From an uncultured Bacteroides sp. (GTDB taxonomy: Bacteria; Bacteroidota; Bacteroidia; Bacteroidales; Bacteroidaceae), in NCBI GenBank assembly GCA_902388495.1, contig CABMPP010000003.1, positions 217,666 through 281,665 of the forward strand: a stretch of DNA of 64,000 bases, given 5' to 3'. The first letter of the stretch is position 1. The number at the start of each line of letters is the position of its first letter. A program made the position numbers and the translations under genes. Below, piece after piece: positions 1 to 6,867 of this stretch. The notes below the pieces were generated by a model. That model had not been told where the DNA came from and made no database searches. It worked only from the letters and a program-made list of their open reading frames with translations.

Positions 1-14
1 AGAAAGACAAAGGA

Positions 15-60
15 ATGTCTCTTTTTTACAATACGTTATAAATAGAAGGGCGTAACTTTG
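15..60 (+). promoter_or_regulatory. Promoter and putative AraC operator upstream of the first gene
   Basis: A Bacteroidetes-type -7 element TAACTTTG lies at 53-60, and a second match (TATCTTTG, 82-89) abuts the start codon. The 15-bp block ATGTCTCTTTTTTAC at 15-29 recurs exactly at 940-954, in front of the VOC gene. In both places it lies exactly 38 bp (start to start) upstream of a TAnnTTTG box. That position, just above the -33 region, suits an activator site. Binding by the adjacent AraC protein is inferred. Confidence 0.6.
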
Positions 61-95
61 CCACGATTATCCGGAAACATTTATCTTTGCTTATT

Positions 96-899
96 ATGCA
101 GTCGTTTAGAATCATAAAACCAATTCAGGAACTGGCCTCTTATATCCGCTATTATTGGATATTGAGGGATGATGCCATAGAATCCGTATCGGAACGGACT
201 CTGCCTGTGGGCTGTATTCAGTTGGTATTCCATAAGGGAAAGCGGCTACTATCATTGAAAGAGAATCTGTTGCAGCCGAGAACTTTTGTCTGCGGACAGA
301 GTTTCGGCTTTTCCGATGTCTGCTCGACGGGAGAGATTGCAATGATTGCGGTCGTCTTTCAGCCTTATGCGGCAAAAGCATTCTTGCGAATGCCTCTTGG
401 GCTGTTTGAGGGACAAAGTGTTTCTACAGAAGATATAGAAGATACTGAACTTTCGGATCTGGCAAAAAAGGTGGAAGATACTCCGGAGGATGAGGCTTGC
501 ATTCGTCTGATCGAGTTGTTTTTGCTTCATCGGTTTTATGATTTTTCAGATTATCACTTGAAAAGGATATCGGCTGCATTGTTGGAAATCAATGAACAGC
601 CACAGACCAATATTGCCCGGCTGGCAGACATCGCCTGTTGGAGTAGCAAGCAATTCAGCCGGGTGTTTACGGAATATGTGGGAACTACTCCCAAGGGCTT
701 TATGCGCATTGTGCGTATGCAGCGGGCACTTTATAAGATACAGTGCAATCCCGGGCTTCCGTTGGTGCAGGTGGCTTATGAGTGCGGGTTTACCGATCAG
801 TCGCACATGATAAAGGAGTTCCGGCTTTTTTCAGGTTACACGCCGGTGGAGTATCTTGCTGTCTGTGCACCTTATTCCGATTATTTTTCCAATGAATGA
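96..899 (+). CDS. AraC-family transcriptional regulator (DUF6597-type N-terminal domain)
   Basis: A 267-residue cytoplasmic regulator. Residues ~1-150 form a sensor-like domain of the DUF6597 type: it opens with a P-x-x-E-L-x-x-Y-I-R-Y-Y-W pattern and contains an L-P-V-G-C-I-Q-L-V-F strand. The C-terminal ~100 residues hold two AraC helix-turn-helix units, ending in the hallmark GFTDQSHMIKEFRLFSGYTP. I chose the ATG at 96; a TTG at 87 is in frame but lies inside a promoter-like box. The gene is followed 132 bp downstream by a VOC-fold gene whose promoter carries the same 15-bp block as this gene's own promoter. Autoregulation plus control of the VOC gene is therefore likely. The inducer is unknown. 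Confidence 0.88.
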   Translation: MQSFRIIKPIQELASYIRYYWILRDDAIESVSERTLPVGCIQLVFHKGKRLLSLKENLLQPRTFVCGQSFGFSDVCSTGEIAMIAVVFQPYAAKAFLRMPLGLFEGQSVSTEDIEDTELSDLAKKVEDTPEDEACIRLIELFLLHRFYDFSDYHLKRISAALLEINEQPQTNIARLADIACWSSKQFSRVFTEYVGTTPKGFMRIVRMQRALYKIQCNPGLPLVQVAYECGFTDQSHMIKEFRLFSGYTPVEYLAVCAPYSDYFSNE

Positions 900-939
900 A
901 AAGGGCTGTTTAAAGTGGGTAGATACGTTTAAATAGAAG

Positions 940-985
940 ATGTCTCTTTTTTACTATCGGGAGAGTTTGGGTTGCTCTACTTTTG
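940..985 (+). promoter_or_regulatory. Promoter and second operator copy upstream of the VOC gene
   Basis: The -7 element TACTTTTG is at 978-985. The block ATGTCTCTTTTTTAC at 940-954 is identical to 15-29 and at the same 38-bp distance from its -7 box. A companion AAATAGAAG occurs at 931-939 here and at 40-48 upstream of the regulator, in a different relative position. Confidence 0.6.
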
Positions 986-1031
986 CAGAGTCTTTGCAAA
1001 GGCACAGTAGTAACTAAAACAAAAAGAACAA

Positions 1032-1397
1032 ATGAAGAATTTGATTGCATTTTTTGAGATTCCGACCAGAGACTTCCGTCGGGCAGTCGATTTTTACGAA
1101 ACGGTACTGGGTGTGCAACTTCCTGCTTATGAATGGGAAAAAGAAAAAATGGCGTGCTTCACCGAAGAAGGTGAAACGGTAGGTGCCATATCTTGGTCAC
1201 CCGATTTTCTTCCTTCGGAGCATGGTGTATTGATTCATTTCAACTGCGATGACTTGGAAGTTGCTTTGGAAAAAGTCATTTCGAAAGGAGGAAGGGTTGT
1301 CATTCCTATAACGAAAATTCAGGCAGAAGGCAAGGGGTACTTTGCAGTCTTTGCCGATTGCGAGGGGAATCATGTAGGGTTGTACGCCGATAAGTGA
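1032..1397 (+). CDS. VOC (glyoxalase/bleomycin-resistance fold) family protein
   Basis: A 121-residue cytoplasmic protein with the paired beta-alpha-beta-beta-beta pattern of the vicinal oxygen chelate superfamily. It starts with a strand (NLIAFFEIPTRD), then the helix RRAVDFYETVLG, and ends with the typical GNHVGLYADK strand. Candidate metal ligands are few (His in VLIHFNCDD; C-terminal His in GNHVGLY), so catalytic glyoxalase activity is uncertain. Members act as lyases, dioxygenases or small-molecule binding proteins. Its promoter shares an operator-like block with the upstream AraC gene, so the pair probably forms a small response module. It ends at a shared bidirectional terminator. Confidence 0.85.
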   Translation: MKNLIAFFEIPTRDFRRAVDFYETVLGVQLPAYEWEKEKMACFTEEGETVGAISWSPDFLPSEHGVLIHFNCDDLEVALEKVISKGGRVVIPITKIQAEGKGYFAVFADCEGNHVGLYADK

Positions 1398-1398
1398 T

Positions 1399-1425
1399 AA
1401 TTTAGGGGCGCTGCGCCCCTAAATT
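1399..1425. terminator. Bidirectional terminator hairpin
   Basis: A perfect 12-bp stem (1399-1410 with 1414-1425) closed by a CTG loop, G+C-rich at the tip with A/T flanks. It lies between the convergent VOC gene and the DJ-1/PfpI gene and can serve both. Confidence 0.85.
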
Positions 1426-1433
1426 TCCATTTA

Positions 1434-2024
1434 TTACACAAATCCGTTCTTATAGAAATTATACGATTCCCGGATTCTTTCTGGAGTATCGGCCTCGAGC
1501 AGCAGAAGCAGTTCGCGGGAGAACTCTAATTGCCCCGTACCGTTGGCGGTGACGATATTCTTGTCGCTGGCGGCTTGCTGTTTTTGGTATCCGGCTTCGT
1601 TCGTATACCGTTCGCCGGCCCATAGTTTCAGTTGCTGAACGGTGTTTCCGGTATGTTTTACGTCGTTCAGGAAACCATGCTTTGCCATGAAGGAGGCCGC
1701 GTTGCAGATTGCACCGACTATTCTCCCGCGTTGCAGGGCATCTTGTATTAATGGTACTACTTGTTCAGCTTCCGGAGAACCCCATTGCATGCCACCTATC
1801 AGTATCAATGCTGCATAGTCTGTGGGTATTGTCTGGAAACTATAATCGGGCAGGGTGTGGAAACCGCCGATGGAACTTACGGCATCCATGGTGGGAGCCG
1901 CGACTCTGGTCGTATATTTCACTTCACTGCCCGGCATTACTCCCGCATTGAGGGAGGAGGCGATGAATGCACCTTCCCAGTCGGCATATTCGTTTAATAA
2001 GACGAAGATTACTTCTTTTTTCAT
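1434..2024 (-). CDS. DJ-1/PfpI family protein (class I glutamine amidotransferase-like fold)
   Basis: A 196-residue cytoplasmic protein. The N-terminal strand-turn VIFVLLNEYADWEGA, the strand LILIGG and the nucleophile elbow AICNAAS (Cys at about residue 107) define the DJ-1/PfpI superfamily. A conserved acid (Asp/Glu in DWEGA) is placed to partner the Cys. Family roles include protein or glyoxal repair, isonitrile hydration and stress chaperoning; none can be chosen here. A PfpI-type protein of this kind is also found at 4398-4928. The convergent upstream neighbour is the VOC gene; the DUF3795 gene follows in the same direction upstream. Confidence 0.85.
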   Translation of the reverse strand: MKKEVIFVLLNEYADWEGAFIASSLNAGVMPGSEVKYTTRVAAPTMDAVSSIGGFHTLPDYSFQTIPTDYAALILIGGMQWGSPEAEQVVPLIQDALQRGRIVGAICNAASFMAKHGFLNDVKHTGNTVQQLKLWAGERYTNEAGYQKQQAASDKNIVTANGTGQLEFSRELLLLLEADTPERIRESYNFYKNGFV

Positions 2025-2088
2025 TAGTCTGTTTTTCTTATTTACTCTTTTTATTTAGTGACAACACGTAAACAGCATCTTTCGAATG

Positions 2089-2439
2089 TCATTTTCGTCT
2101 CATCGTTTGTTCTCCTCTCCGGGTCATCTCCTCTGCAAAGGCTTCGGCACCGTTCTCCTTGATATACCGGATGCAGGCAGCCCGGTCGGAATTAAACAGA
2201 AGGGCGAATACCTTTCCGATGAGATTGGAATGTATCTTACATGCCTTTACGTCTGTTTCGCACTCGGCACAAGTGGCATAACCTTTGTCTTGACAGCATC
2301 GTCGGTTTTTGCACCAACCGGCTTTCTCGTTTTTGTGGCAACCGGGGCATGAGCCTTTTAAGAATTTCCGGCAAGCTCCGCAGTAAAGCCCGCAAGCCGC
2401 AATGTATGAGGCATTAGCCTTAATTTCTGTTTTGTCCAT
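2089..2439 (-). CDS. DUF3795 domain, cysteine-rich small protein
   Basis: A 116-residue protein with clustered cysteines: CGLYCGAC near residue 16, then CPGC, WCKNRRCCQDKG and CAECETDVKAC. The spacing matches DUF3795, a presumed metal-binding (zinc or Fe-S) family common in Bacteroidales and anaerobes. No signal peptide is evident, so it is probably cytoplasmic. The function of the family is not established. It is encoded upstream of, and in the same direction as, the PfpI gene 64 bp away and could be cotranscribed. Confidence 0.8.
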   Translation of the reverse strand: MDKTEIKANASYIAACGLYCGACRKFLKGSCPGCHKNEKAGWCKNRRCCQDKGYATCAECETDVKACKIHSNLIGKVFALLFNSDRAACIRYIKENGAEAFAEEMTRRGEQTMRRK

Positions 2440-2557
2440 TATGGAAGTGATTTTTTAATGTCTACTTTCTCTTGCTGCAAAGTTACATTTATTTGGGAGA
2501 ATCAATGCGATAATTATCCTCAAAAAGTATGGTTGTTAAGTGGTGGAGTTACTAATC

Positions 2558-2655
2558 TTTATTCGTCCTGCTATGGGGAAATTTTCATACCACTGTAGTG
2601 GTATGCATTTCTCCTTATAGTGGTATGCAATTTCCCCAATAGAGGAACGAATAAA
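2558..2655. repeat. Long nested imperfect inverted repeat in a noncoding gap
   Basis: Outer arms 2558-2583 and 2629-2655 are near-complementary over ~26 bp; both end in TTTATTCGT / ACGAATAAA and contain GGGGAAATT / AATTTCCCC. Inside are a second palindrome, CATACCACT..AGTGGTATG, and a further TAGTGGTATGC copy. It fills most of the 261-bp gap between two minus-strand genes. A further 7-bp hairpin lies at 2662-2683, next to the 3' end of the AraC-GyrI gene. Small palindromic element or complex terminator; no coding potential seen. Confidence 0.65.
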
Positions 2656-2700
2656 TATATACTATATGAAACCTTGCATATAGTGATAAAAGTTTCTCGT

Positions 2701-3579
2701 TTATTCTACAGGAATATAAATCTCCGTTAGCAGTTCTTCCGGTGCCGTTGTCGACGGGTCATTCATATAACGTTCCGCACTGGGTTCATCCCGCAGGGTA
2801 CACTCCATTTCGGGAATGTATTTAGCATAAATGGTATCATAGACGGCTTGCAGATGCTCGTAAGAACCTTTATACAAGAAGATGGCATAGCGCCCGGCAG
2901 GTATTTGCTTGGAGCCGACGTCACCTTTAGGACTGACGGCTTCGGGCATAACCATACATACATCGGTGCGCAATCTTTCGGTCGGAGTCACCTTGGGATC
3001 GTCGTGATAGATACAGTACGGCATCACTTCACCTATCGGCAGTTTCTGCTCCCGGATGAACTGGAAAAGGCGCATCCATGTGCCGCAATAGTCATTCAGT
3101 TTGTAGTCTCCGAATAAGCGGATATAAATTACATTTTTTGCGGGAACTTCTCTGATTTCCCGTTTTAGTTCCAGTTCCGGACGGATAATGGCTGGTTTCA
3201 TAATTACAAAGTTTTTATTGTTACGATACTCTAATGGTGAAATGCCGTAGAACTGCTTGAATACTTTCGACAGCGACGAAGAGGAAGAATAACCGATGCG
3301 ATAGGCAATGTCTGCTATCGGCAGGTCGGAATAACGCAGCAATCGGGCGGCAGCTTCGGTACGCGTCCGGACTATAAACGTACCGATGGGCTCTCCCAAA
3401 AAGGCTTTCATGATGCGATGGAAGTAAAACGGGGAGAAATGGGAAATCGCGGCCAGTGATTTCAGGTCAATTTCTTCTCCGAGGTGCAGATTGATGTAAT
3501 CTACCACTGCATTCACACACTTCTGATACTCTTCTTGCGTTGTCTTTTTCTGTTGCATAGTTCTATTGGGCTTTTTCAT
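2701..3579 (-). CDS. AraC-family regulator with GyrI-like effector-binding domain
   Basis: A 292-residue one-component regulator. The N-terminal ~120 residues contain the two AraC helix-turn-helix motifs (LKSLAAISHFSPFYFHRIMK; then IADIAYRIGYSSSSSLSKVFKQFYGISPLEYR). Residues ~130-290 form a GyrI-like/AraC_E_bind domain, starting at VREVPAKNVIY-like sequence and ending in a TEIYIPVE strand. Such proteins bind cationic or hydrophobic drugs or peptides and control efflux or detoxification genes. A TATTTTTG box on the minus strand (3591 down to 3584) almost touches this ATG. An internal ATG at 3558 would leave a ~20-nt leader and may be the real start. It is divergent from the TIGR02757 gene across only 64 bp. 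Confidence 0.85.
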   Translation of the reverse strand: MKKPNRTMQQKKTTQEEYQKCVNAVVDYINLHLGEEIDLKSLAAISHFSPFYFHRIMKAFLGEPIGTFIVRTRTEAAARLLRYSDLPIADIAYRIGYSSSSSLSKVFKQFYGISPLEYRNNKNFVIMKPAIIRPELELKREIREVPAKNVIYIRLFGDYKLNDYCGTWMRLFQFIREQKLPIGEVMPYCIYHDDPKVTPTERLRTDVCMVMPEAVSPKGDVGSKQIPAGRYAIFLYKGSYEHLQAVYDTIYAKYIPEMECTLRDEPSAERYMNDPSTTAPEELLTEIYIPVE

Positions 3580-3626
3580 GCTGCAAAAATAAGAGGAAAA
3601 GAGATAGGGGAGTTGTCCGATGTTGC

Positions 3627-3634
3627 TATATTTG
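3627..3634 (+). promoter_or_regulatory. -7 element for the TIGR02757 gene
   Basis: TATATTTG matches the Bacteroidetes -7 consensus and ends only 9 nt before the ATG at 3644. The transcript leader would be a few nucleotides at most. Confidence 0.55.
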
Positions 3635-3643
3635 CAAATTAGT

Positions 3644-4348
3644 ATGACCGAAGATATAAAGCGACAATTATCAGCATGGGCGGCAACTTATCACTGTGCC
3701 GACTTTATACAGAGCGATCCGGTGCAATTTCCGCATCGGTACGTGCAGAAGCAGGACATTGAAGTGAGTGGCTTGCTGACGGCTATCATGAGCTTTGGTA
3801 ACCGCAAGCAGATTCTGAAGAAAGCAGATGAACTGCACGCCTTGATGGGGGCTTCTCCTTATAAATATGTATTGTCGCGCCGGTGGGAGAGAGATTTCCC
3901 TTCGACGGATAGCAGCAGCTTTTATCGTATGCTTTCTTATGCCGATTTCTACTCTTACTTCAAGCGGTTGCACGCGGCATATTCCCGTTTTGACAGTCTT
4001 GAAGATGCTTTGTTGGTGCACTGCGGCACGCCTATGGAGAAGCTTTGTGCATTTCTGGATGTTTCTTCCAAAAGTCCTCAGAAGAAGCTGAACATGTTTC
4101 TGCGCTGGATGATACGCCGGGGTCCGGAGGTGGATTTTGGCATTTGGGAAAACTTTGACTGCCGGGATTTGATAATCCCCTTAGATACCCACGTCTGCCG
4201 TGTAGCCTGCGACTTAGGACTTACCGAGACGGAGACTTTCTCCCTGAAAAATGCCCGCCGGATTACTGCTGCATTGGCGGAGGTCTTTCCCGATGATCCG
4301 TGTTTCGGAGATTTTGCGCTGTTCGGTTATGGGGTGAATCATAAATGA
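3644..4348 (+). CDS. TIGR02757 (DUF2400) family protein
   Basis: A 234-residue cytoplasmic protein of the TIGR02757 family, which is conserved in Bacteroidetes and spirochaetes and has no established function. Diagnostic features are the early DFIQSDPVQFPHRY segment, the strand-helix SGLLTAIMSFGNRKQI, the central FLRWMIRR, DLIIPLDTHVCRVACDLGL, and the terminal GDFALFGYGVNHK. The fold resembles DNA glycosylase-type helical proteins (L-D-x-H-V at the helix-hairpin-helix-like region), but a repair role is only a suggestion. I chose ATG 3644 over an upstream TTG because the family begins at this point and a -7 box overlaps the longer frame. Confidence 0.85.
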   Translation: MTEDIKRQLSAWAATYHCADFIQSDPVQFPHRYVQKQDIEVSGLLTAIMSFGNRKQILKKADELHALMGASPYKYVLSRRWERDFPSTDSSSFYRMLSYADFYSYFKRLHAAYSRFDSLEDALLVHCGTPMEKLCAFLDVSSKSPQKKLNMFLRWMIRRGPEVDFGIWENFDCRDLIIPLDTHVCRVACDLGLTETETFSLKNARRITAALAEVFPDDPCFGDFALFGYGVNHK

Positions 4349-4350
4349 AA

Positions 4351-4389
4351 AAAGTTCTATTGCCCTCCGACATCAGGCAATAGAACTTT
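4351..4389. terminator. Bidirectional terminator hairpin
   Basis: A perfect 14-bp stem (4351-4364 with 4376-4389) and an 11-nt loop, with A-rich and T-rich flanks. It separates the convergent TIGR02757 and DJ-1/PfpI genes. Confidence 0.85.
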
Positions 4390-4397
4390 CTGTTTTG

Positions 4398-4928
4398 TTA
4401 TGCTTTCAGTGCGGCAATCACCTTCGGCATCATTGTCCAGATATGGTTTTCATCTTGGGCAGTGTAGAAGTTTCCGTCTATTTCGGATGGACTGTCGGTA
4501 GCTTTTCCATTCTGGATGGCGGCCTTTGCCAATGGGTGGACGGCTACTTTCTTGCCTTTCGTCACTCCGGTGAAGTCGAACATCATGGCAGCGGCACAGT
4601 GGCCGATCATCATTTTGCCTTTCTCGCCGAAAGCCTTGACTACTTCCAGCATCGTAACATTATATGGTTTGTCTGCGTTCTGCTGGAATACGGGCACTGC
4701 ATCGCCGCAAGAGAATACCAGCGCATCGTACTCATCTTCGTGTCCTTTCAGGTTGGCTACTACATCATCCGCCATCAGCGTAATGCCGGAGTTGGTTTTA
4801 ATTTCCTTGCTATCTGCCACTGCATATACCTTATAGGAAATGCCATTCTCAAAAAATGCTTCCAAATATTGGAATAAACCGAATCCGTTAACCGGATTGA
4901 CTGCTAAAACCGCAACTTTCTTTGCCAT
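4398..4928 (-). CDS. DJ-1/PfpI family protein, target-like neighbour of an HxlR regulator
   Basis: A 176-residue cytoplasmic protein starting at the ATG at 4928 (MAKKVAVLAVNP); an in-frame start 24 nt upstream is less likely. It shows the PfpI core: N-terminal strand KKVAVLAV, the segment EYDALVFSCGDAVP and a nucleophile elbow IGHCAAAMMFD with Cys in the middle. The C-terminal ENHIWTMMPKVIAALK is typical of the superfamily. Its reaction is not predictable. It is divergent from an HxlR-type regulator at 5094, with a perfect palindrome between them. In this arrangement HxlR proteins commonly control the divergent redox or electrophile-response gene. Confidence 0.82.
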   Translation of the reverse strand: MAKKVAVLAVNPVNGFGLFQYLEAFFENGISYKVYAVADSKEIKTNSGITLMADDVVANLKGHEDEYDALVFSCGDAVPVFQQNADKPYNVTMLEVVKAFGEKGKMMIGHCAAAMMFDFTGVTKGKKVAVHPLAKAAIQNGKATDSPSEIDGNFYTAQDENHIWTMMPKVIAALKA

Positions 4929-4987
4929 AATTTTAATTATTAAGTGAGACAATAGTTATTTTCAGTAAGTTTATTACTTTTGTACAG

Positions 4988-5059
4988 CAAAGTTATGCTT
5001 CTTGTCCGATAAAAACAAGAAGGAACTTGAATGTTAGATAGTTACAACAATGTAACTAT
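4988..5059. promoter_or_regulatory. Divergent promoter region with perfect palindrome (putative HxlR operator)
   Basis: A minus-strand -7 element TAACTTTG (4995 down to 4988) serves the PfpI gene, and a plus-strand TACTTTTG sits at 4975-4982. Positions 5038-5046 and 5051-5059 form a perfect 9-bp palindrome (ATAGTTACA / TGTAACTAT) with an ACAA centre. This shape and spacing suit a dimeric winged-helix protein such as the adjacent HxlR regulator. Confidence 0.6.
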
Positions 5060-5093
5060 TGTTGGTGTTCAACTAATTAGGAAAAGTTAAAAT

Positions 5094-5444
5094 ATGGAAA
5101 ACTTTCATCGTATAGATGTTTGTCCGATAAGGGATGTGCTGAGCGGACTTGGCGATAAGTGGACAATGCTTATTTTGGTTACACTGAAGGCGAATGGAAC
5201 AATGCGTTTCAGTGATATTCAGAAGACGATAGGCGATATTTCCCAACGTATGCTGACGGTTACGCTCCGTTCGCTGGAAACCGATGGCTTAATAGTCAGG
5301 AAAGTATATGCCGAAGTTCCGCCTCGTGTGGAGTACGAGCTTACGGAAACGGGGCGCAGCCTGATGCCGCATATCGAGTCTTTGGTAGGGTGGGCTTTGG
5401 AGCACATGGATGATATTTTGCACCGGCGTAACATACAAAACTAA
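5094..5444 (+). CDS. HxlR-family winged-helix transcriptional regulator
   Basis: A 116-residue regulator with the full HxlR signature: CPIRDVLSGLGDKWTMLIL near the N-terminus, the recognition region RFSDIQKTIGDISQRMLTVTLRSLE, the wing LIVRKVYAEVPPRVEYELT and the terminal GRSLMPHIESLVGWA. The lone N-terminal Cys (residue 10) matches the position used for thiol-based sensing in some characterised HxlR proteins, so redox or electrophile sensing is plausible but not proven. It is divergent from a DJ-1/PfpI gene, with a perfect palindrome between them. A hairpin follows the stop codon. Confidence 0.88.
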   Translation: MENFHRIDVCPIRDVLSGLGDKWTMLILVTLKANGTMRFSDIQKTIGDISQRMLTVTLRSLETDGLIVRKVYAEVPPRVEYELTETGRSLMPHIESLVGWALEHMDDILHRRNIQN

Positions 5445-5449
5445 GGGAG

Positions 5450-5470
5450 GACAGTAATCGTTTTACTGTC
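5450..5470. terminator. Hairpin terminator after the HxlR gene
   Basis: An 8-bp stem (5450-5457 with 5463-5470) with a 5-nt loop lies just after the HxlR stop codon and before the convergent YtxH-like gene. It could act in both directions. Confidence 0.65.
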
Positions 5471-5496
5471 TTCCCCAAGGACTATAGGCAGTCATC

Positions 5497-5790
5497 TTAT
5501 TTCTTTGCATCTGCAAAGGAATGTACCTTATTCTTCAGATTGTCAGCCTTCTCGGCTGCCTCATGAACTTCATCCGCCACTTTATCCGCTACTTTGGTTC
5601 CTGCATGCAGTGCTTCCTCTTCAGCAGTGTGGAACATGTCTTTGGCTTCGCTGCCCGCTTTGTGAATGGCATGACACATTTCTCTTCTCAGTCTTTCAGC
5701 TCTTGGCGTACGAGAAAAATGATAAACTAATGCACCTACAACCGAACCGATCCCCAGTCCGATCAGAAAATGAGATTCTTTACATTTCAT
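5497..5790 (-). CDS. YtxH-like membrane-anchored small protein
   Basis: A 97-residue protein. One N-terminal membrane span with glycine motifs (FLIGLGIGSVVGALVYHF, residues ~8-25) is followed by a basic patch (RTPRAERLRREM) and a long charged amphipathic helix rich in Ala, Glu and Lys. This is the YtxH/general-stress layout. Such proteins are probably attached to the inner face of the cytoplasmic membrane; their role is not defined, though many are stress induced. It is convergent with the HxlR gene. Confidence 0.72.
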   Translation of the reverse strand: MKCKESHFLIGLGIGSVVGALVYHFSRTPRAERLRREMCHAIHKAGSEAKDMFHTAEEEALHAGTKVADKVADEVHEAAEKADNLKNKVHSFADAKK

Positions 5791-5888
5791 AATTAAGTTA
5801 GTTTTAAACGATTAAAATTAAAATCAATTCTGTGTAGATAACATGCCAGCCCTGCGTTGGTTCATGCCGTGCAACGCAATTAATAAAA

Positions 5889-5921
5889 AATAATTCCGAT
5901 TCGTCACGAACCGGAATTATT
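5889..5921 (-). terminator. Terminator of the PepSY-like gene
   Basis: Arms 5889-5898 and 5912-5921 are perfectly complementary (10 bp) with an additional inner TTCGT/ACGAA pairing. It lies 30 bp beyond the stop codon of the minus-strand gene at 5951-6265. Confidence 0.8.
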
Positions 5922-5950
5922 TATCATGAGTTATCTACTTTGCGAGATGC

Positions 5951-6265
5951 TTATTCTTTTACAGCTTCTCCTTTTTCATTCAAAAGAACAGTTGTTTCAG
6001 TGCCATCTTGAGCGGTAACTACAATTTTGTAAACCTTAGCGCCGTCTTTTTCTTTCACATAGGCTTCTTTTACCGAAGTTCCTTCATAATCTTTTGCCAG
6101 CGTCTGCATAACAGCTTGCGGCAACTGGGTGGGGTCCATCTTTACAAACTCGTCTTGTGGAACCTGTGCTTCTGCTACTACTGCTGCGTTGTTTACTTCC
6201 TGTGCAAATGCTACAGAACTACCTACTCCCAAAATCATTGCTAATGCTACTAATACTTTTTTCAT
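5951..6265 (-). CDS. Small secreted PepSY-like protein
   Basis: A 104-residue exported protein with a clear signal peptide (KKVLVALAMILGVGSSVAFA, cleavage near A21). The mature part has one PepSY-like unit: LPQAVMQTLAKDYEGTSVKEAYV, then a strand pair DGAKVYKIVV and TTVLLNEKGEAVKE. Bacteroides encode many such small periplasmic proteins; they are thought to bind or inhibit other proteins, but none of the mechanisms is established for this type. It has its own terminator and is flanked by a 248-bp gap that contains the promoter of the next gene. Confidence 0.78.
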   Translation of the reverse strand: MKKVLVALAMILGVGSSVAFAQEVNNAAVVAEAQVPQDEFVKMDPTQLPQAVMQTLAKDYEGTSVKEAYVKEKDGAKVYKIVVTAQDGTETTVLLNEKGEAVKE

Positions 6266-6480
6266 AATCGTAAAGTTTAAGTGAATATTTTGTTTTATTG
6301 TTTCTAACGCTAACTATAGGACAAAGGGGATGCCAAAAGATAGTGGCTGTTTTTATATGTTTGTATATCAGTGTAATATGTATGAAATGTGCTTATCGTG
6401 GCCTATCAATGAAGTGTAGAAAAGTGTGGAATTGGGTAATACACTTGGGGAATAATTGCACGGTTCTAATTTATTCTGCT

Positions 6481-6488
6481 TAAATTTG
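6481..6488 (+). promoter_or_regulatory. -7 element of the ABM-domain gene
   Basis: TAAATTTG matches the Bacteroidetes consensus; transcription would start near 6495 and give a leader of about 19 nt. The rest of the 6266-6513 gap shows no gene or strong repeat that I can support. Confidence 0.6.
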
Positions 6489-6513
6489 CCGAATACTTAA
6501 AATATATACAGAT

Positions 6514-6789
6514 ATGATTAGATTAAATGTTTTTATTCAGGTAAGTGCGGAGAACCGTGCTGCTGTTTTGGAAGCTGCAAAAGAATTGGTTGCATGCTCT
6601 TTGAAAGATAAAGGTTGCATTGCTTATGACATTTTTGAGAGCGCAACCCGCAGTGACGTCCTTATGATTTGCGAAACGTGGGAGAATGCCGAGTCATTGG
6701 CTGCGCACGAGGCAGCAACTCATTTTGTGACACTGGTGCCTAAGATACAAGGACTGGCTTCCATGAAGTTGGAGAAGTTCGACTTCTGA
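6514..6789 (+). CDS. Antibiotic biosynthesis monooxygenase (ABM) domain protein, YgiN-like
   Basis: A 91-residue ferredoxin-like-fold protein. The order RLNVFIQV, the helix RAAVLEAAKELVACSLKDKGC, IAYDIFESATRSDVLMICETWENAESLAAHEAATHF and a final LEKFDF strand matches the ABM family, including quinol monooxygenases such as YgiN. The conserved W-x-x-x-x-x-x-x-x-H pattern (ETWENAESLAAHEA) is present. Cofactor-free oxidation of quinol-like compounds is the family's best known reaction, but the substrate here is unknown. It is a single-gene unit upstream of PUL A. Confidence 0.82.
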   Translation: MIRLNVFIQVSAENRAAVLEAAKELVACSLKDKGCIAYDIFESATRSDVLMICETWENAESLAAHEAATHFVTLVPKIQGLASMKLEKFDF

Positions 6790-6867
6790 TATAAATAAAA
6801 CGAAAAGTACATTGTGCATTGAGTGTAAAGAGTCTGTTATACGTATATAAAAGAAAAGATATATACC

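Noticed and set aside
6298..6483. A 61-codon open frame in the gap before the ABM gene
   Set aside because: Cys- and Trp-scattered translation without any domain, overlapping the promoter region of the next gene and lacking a promoter of its own.
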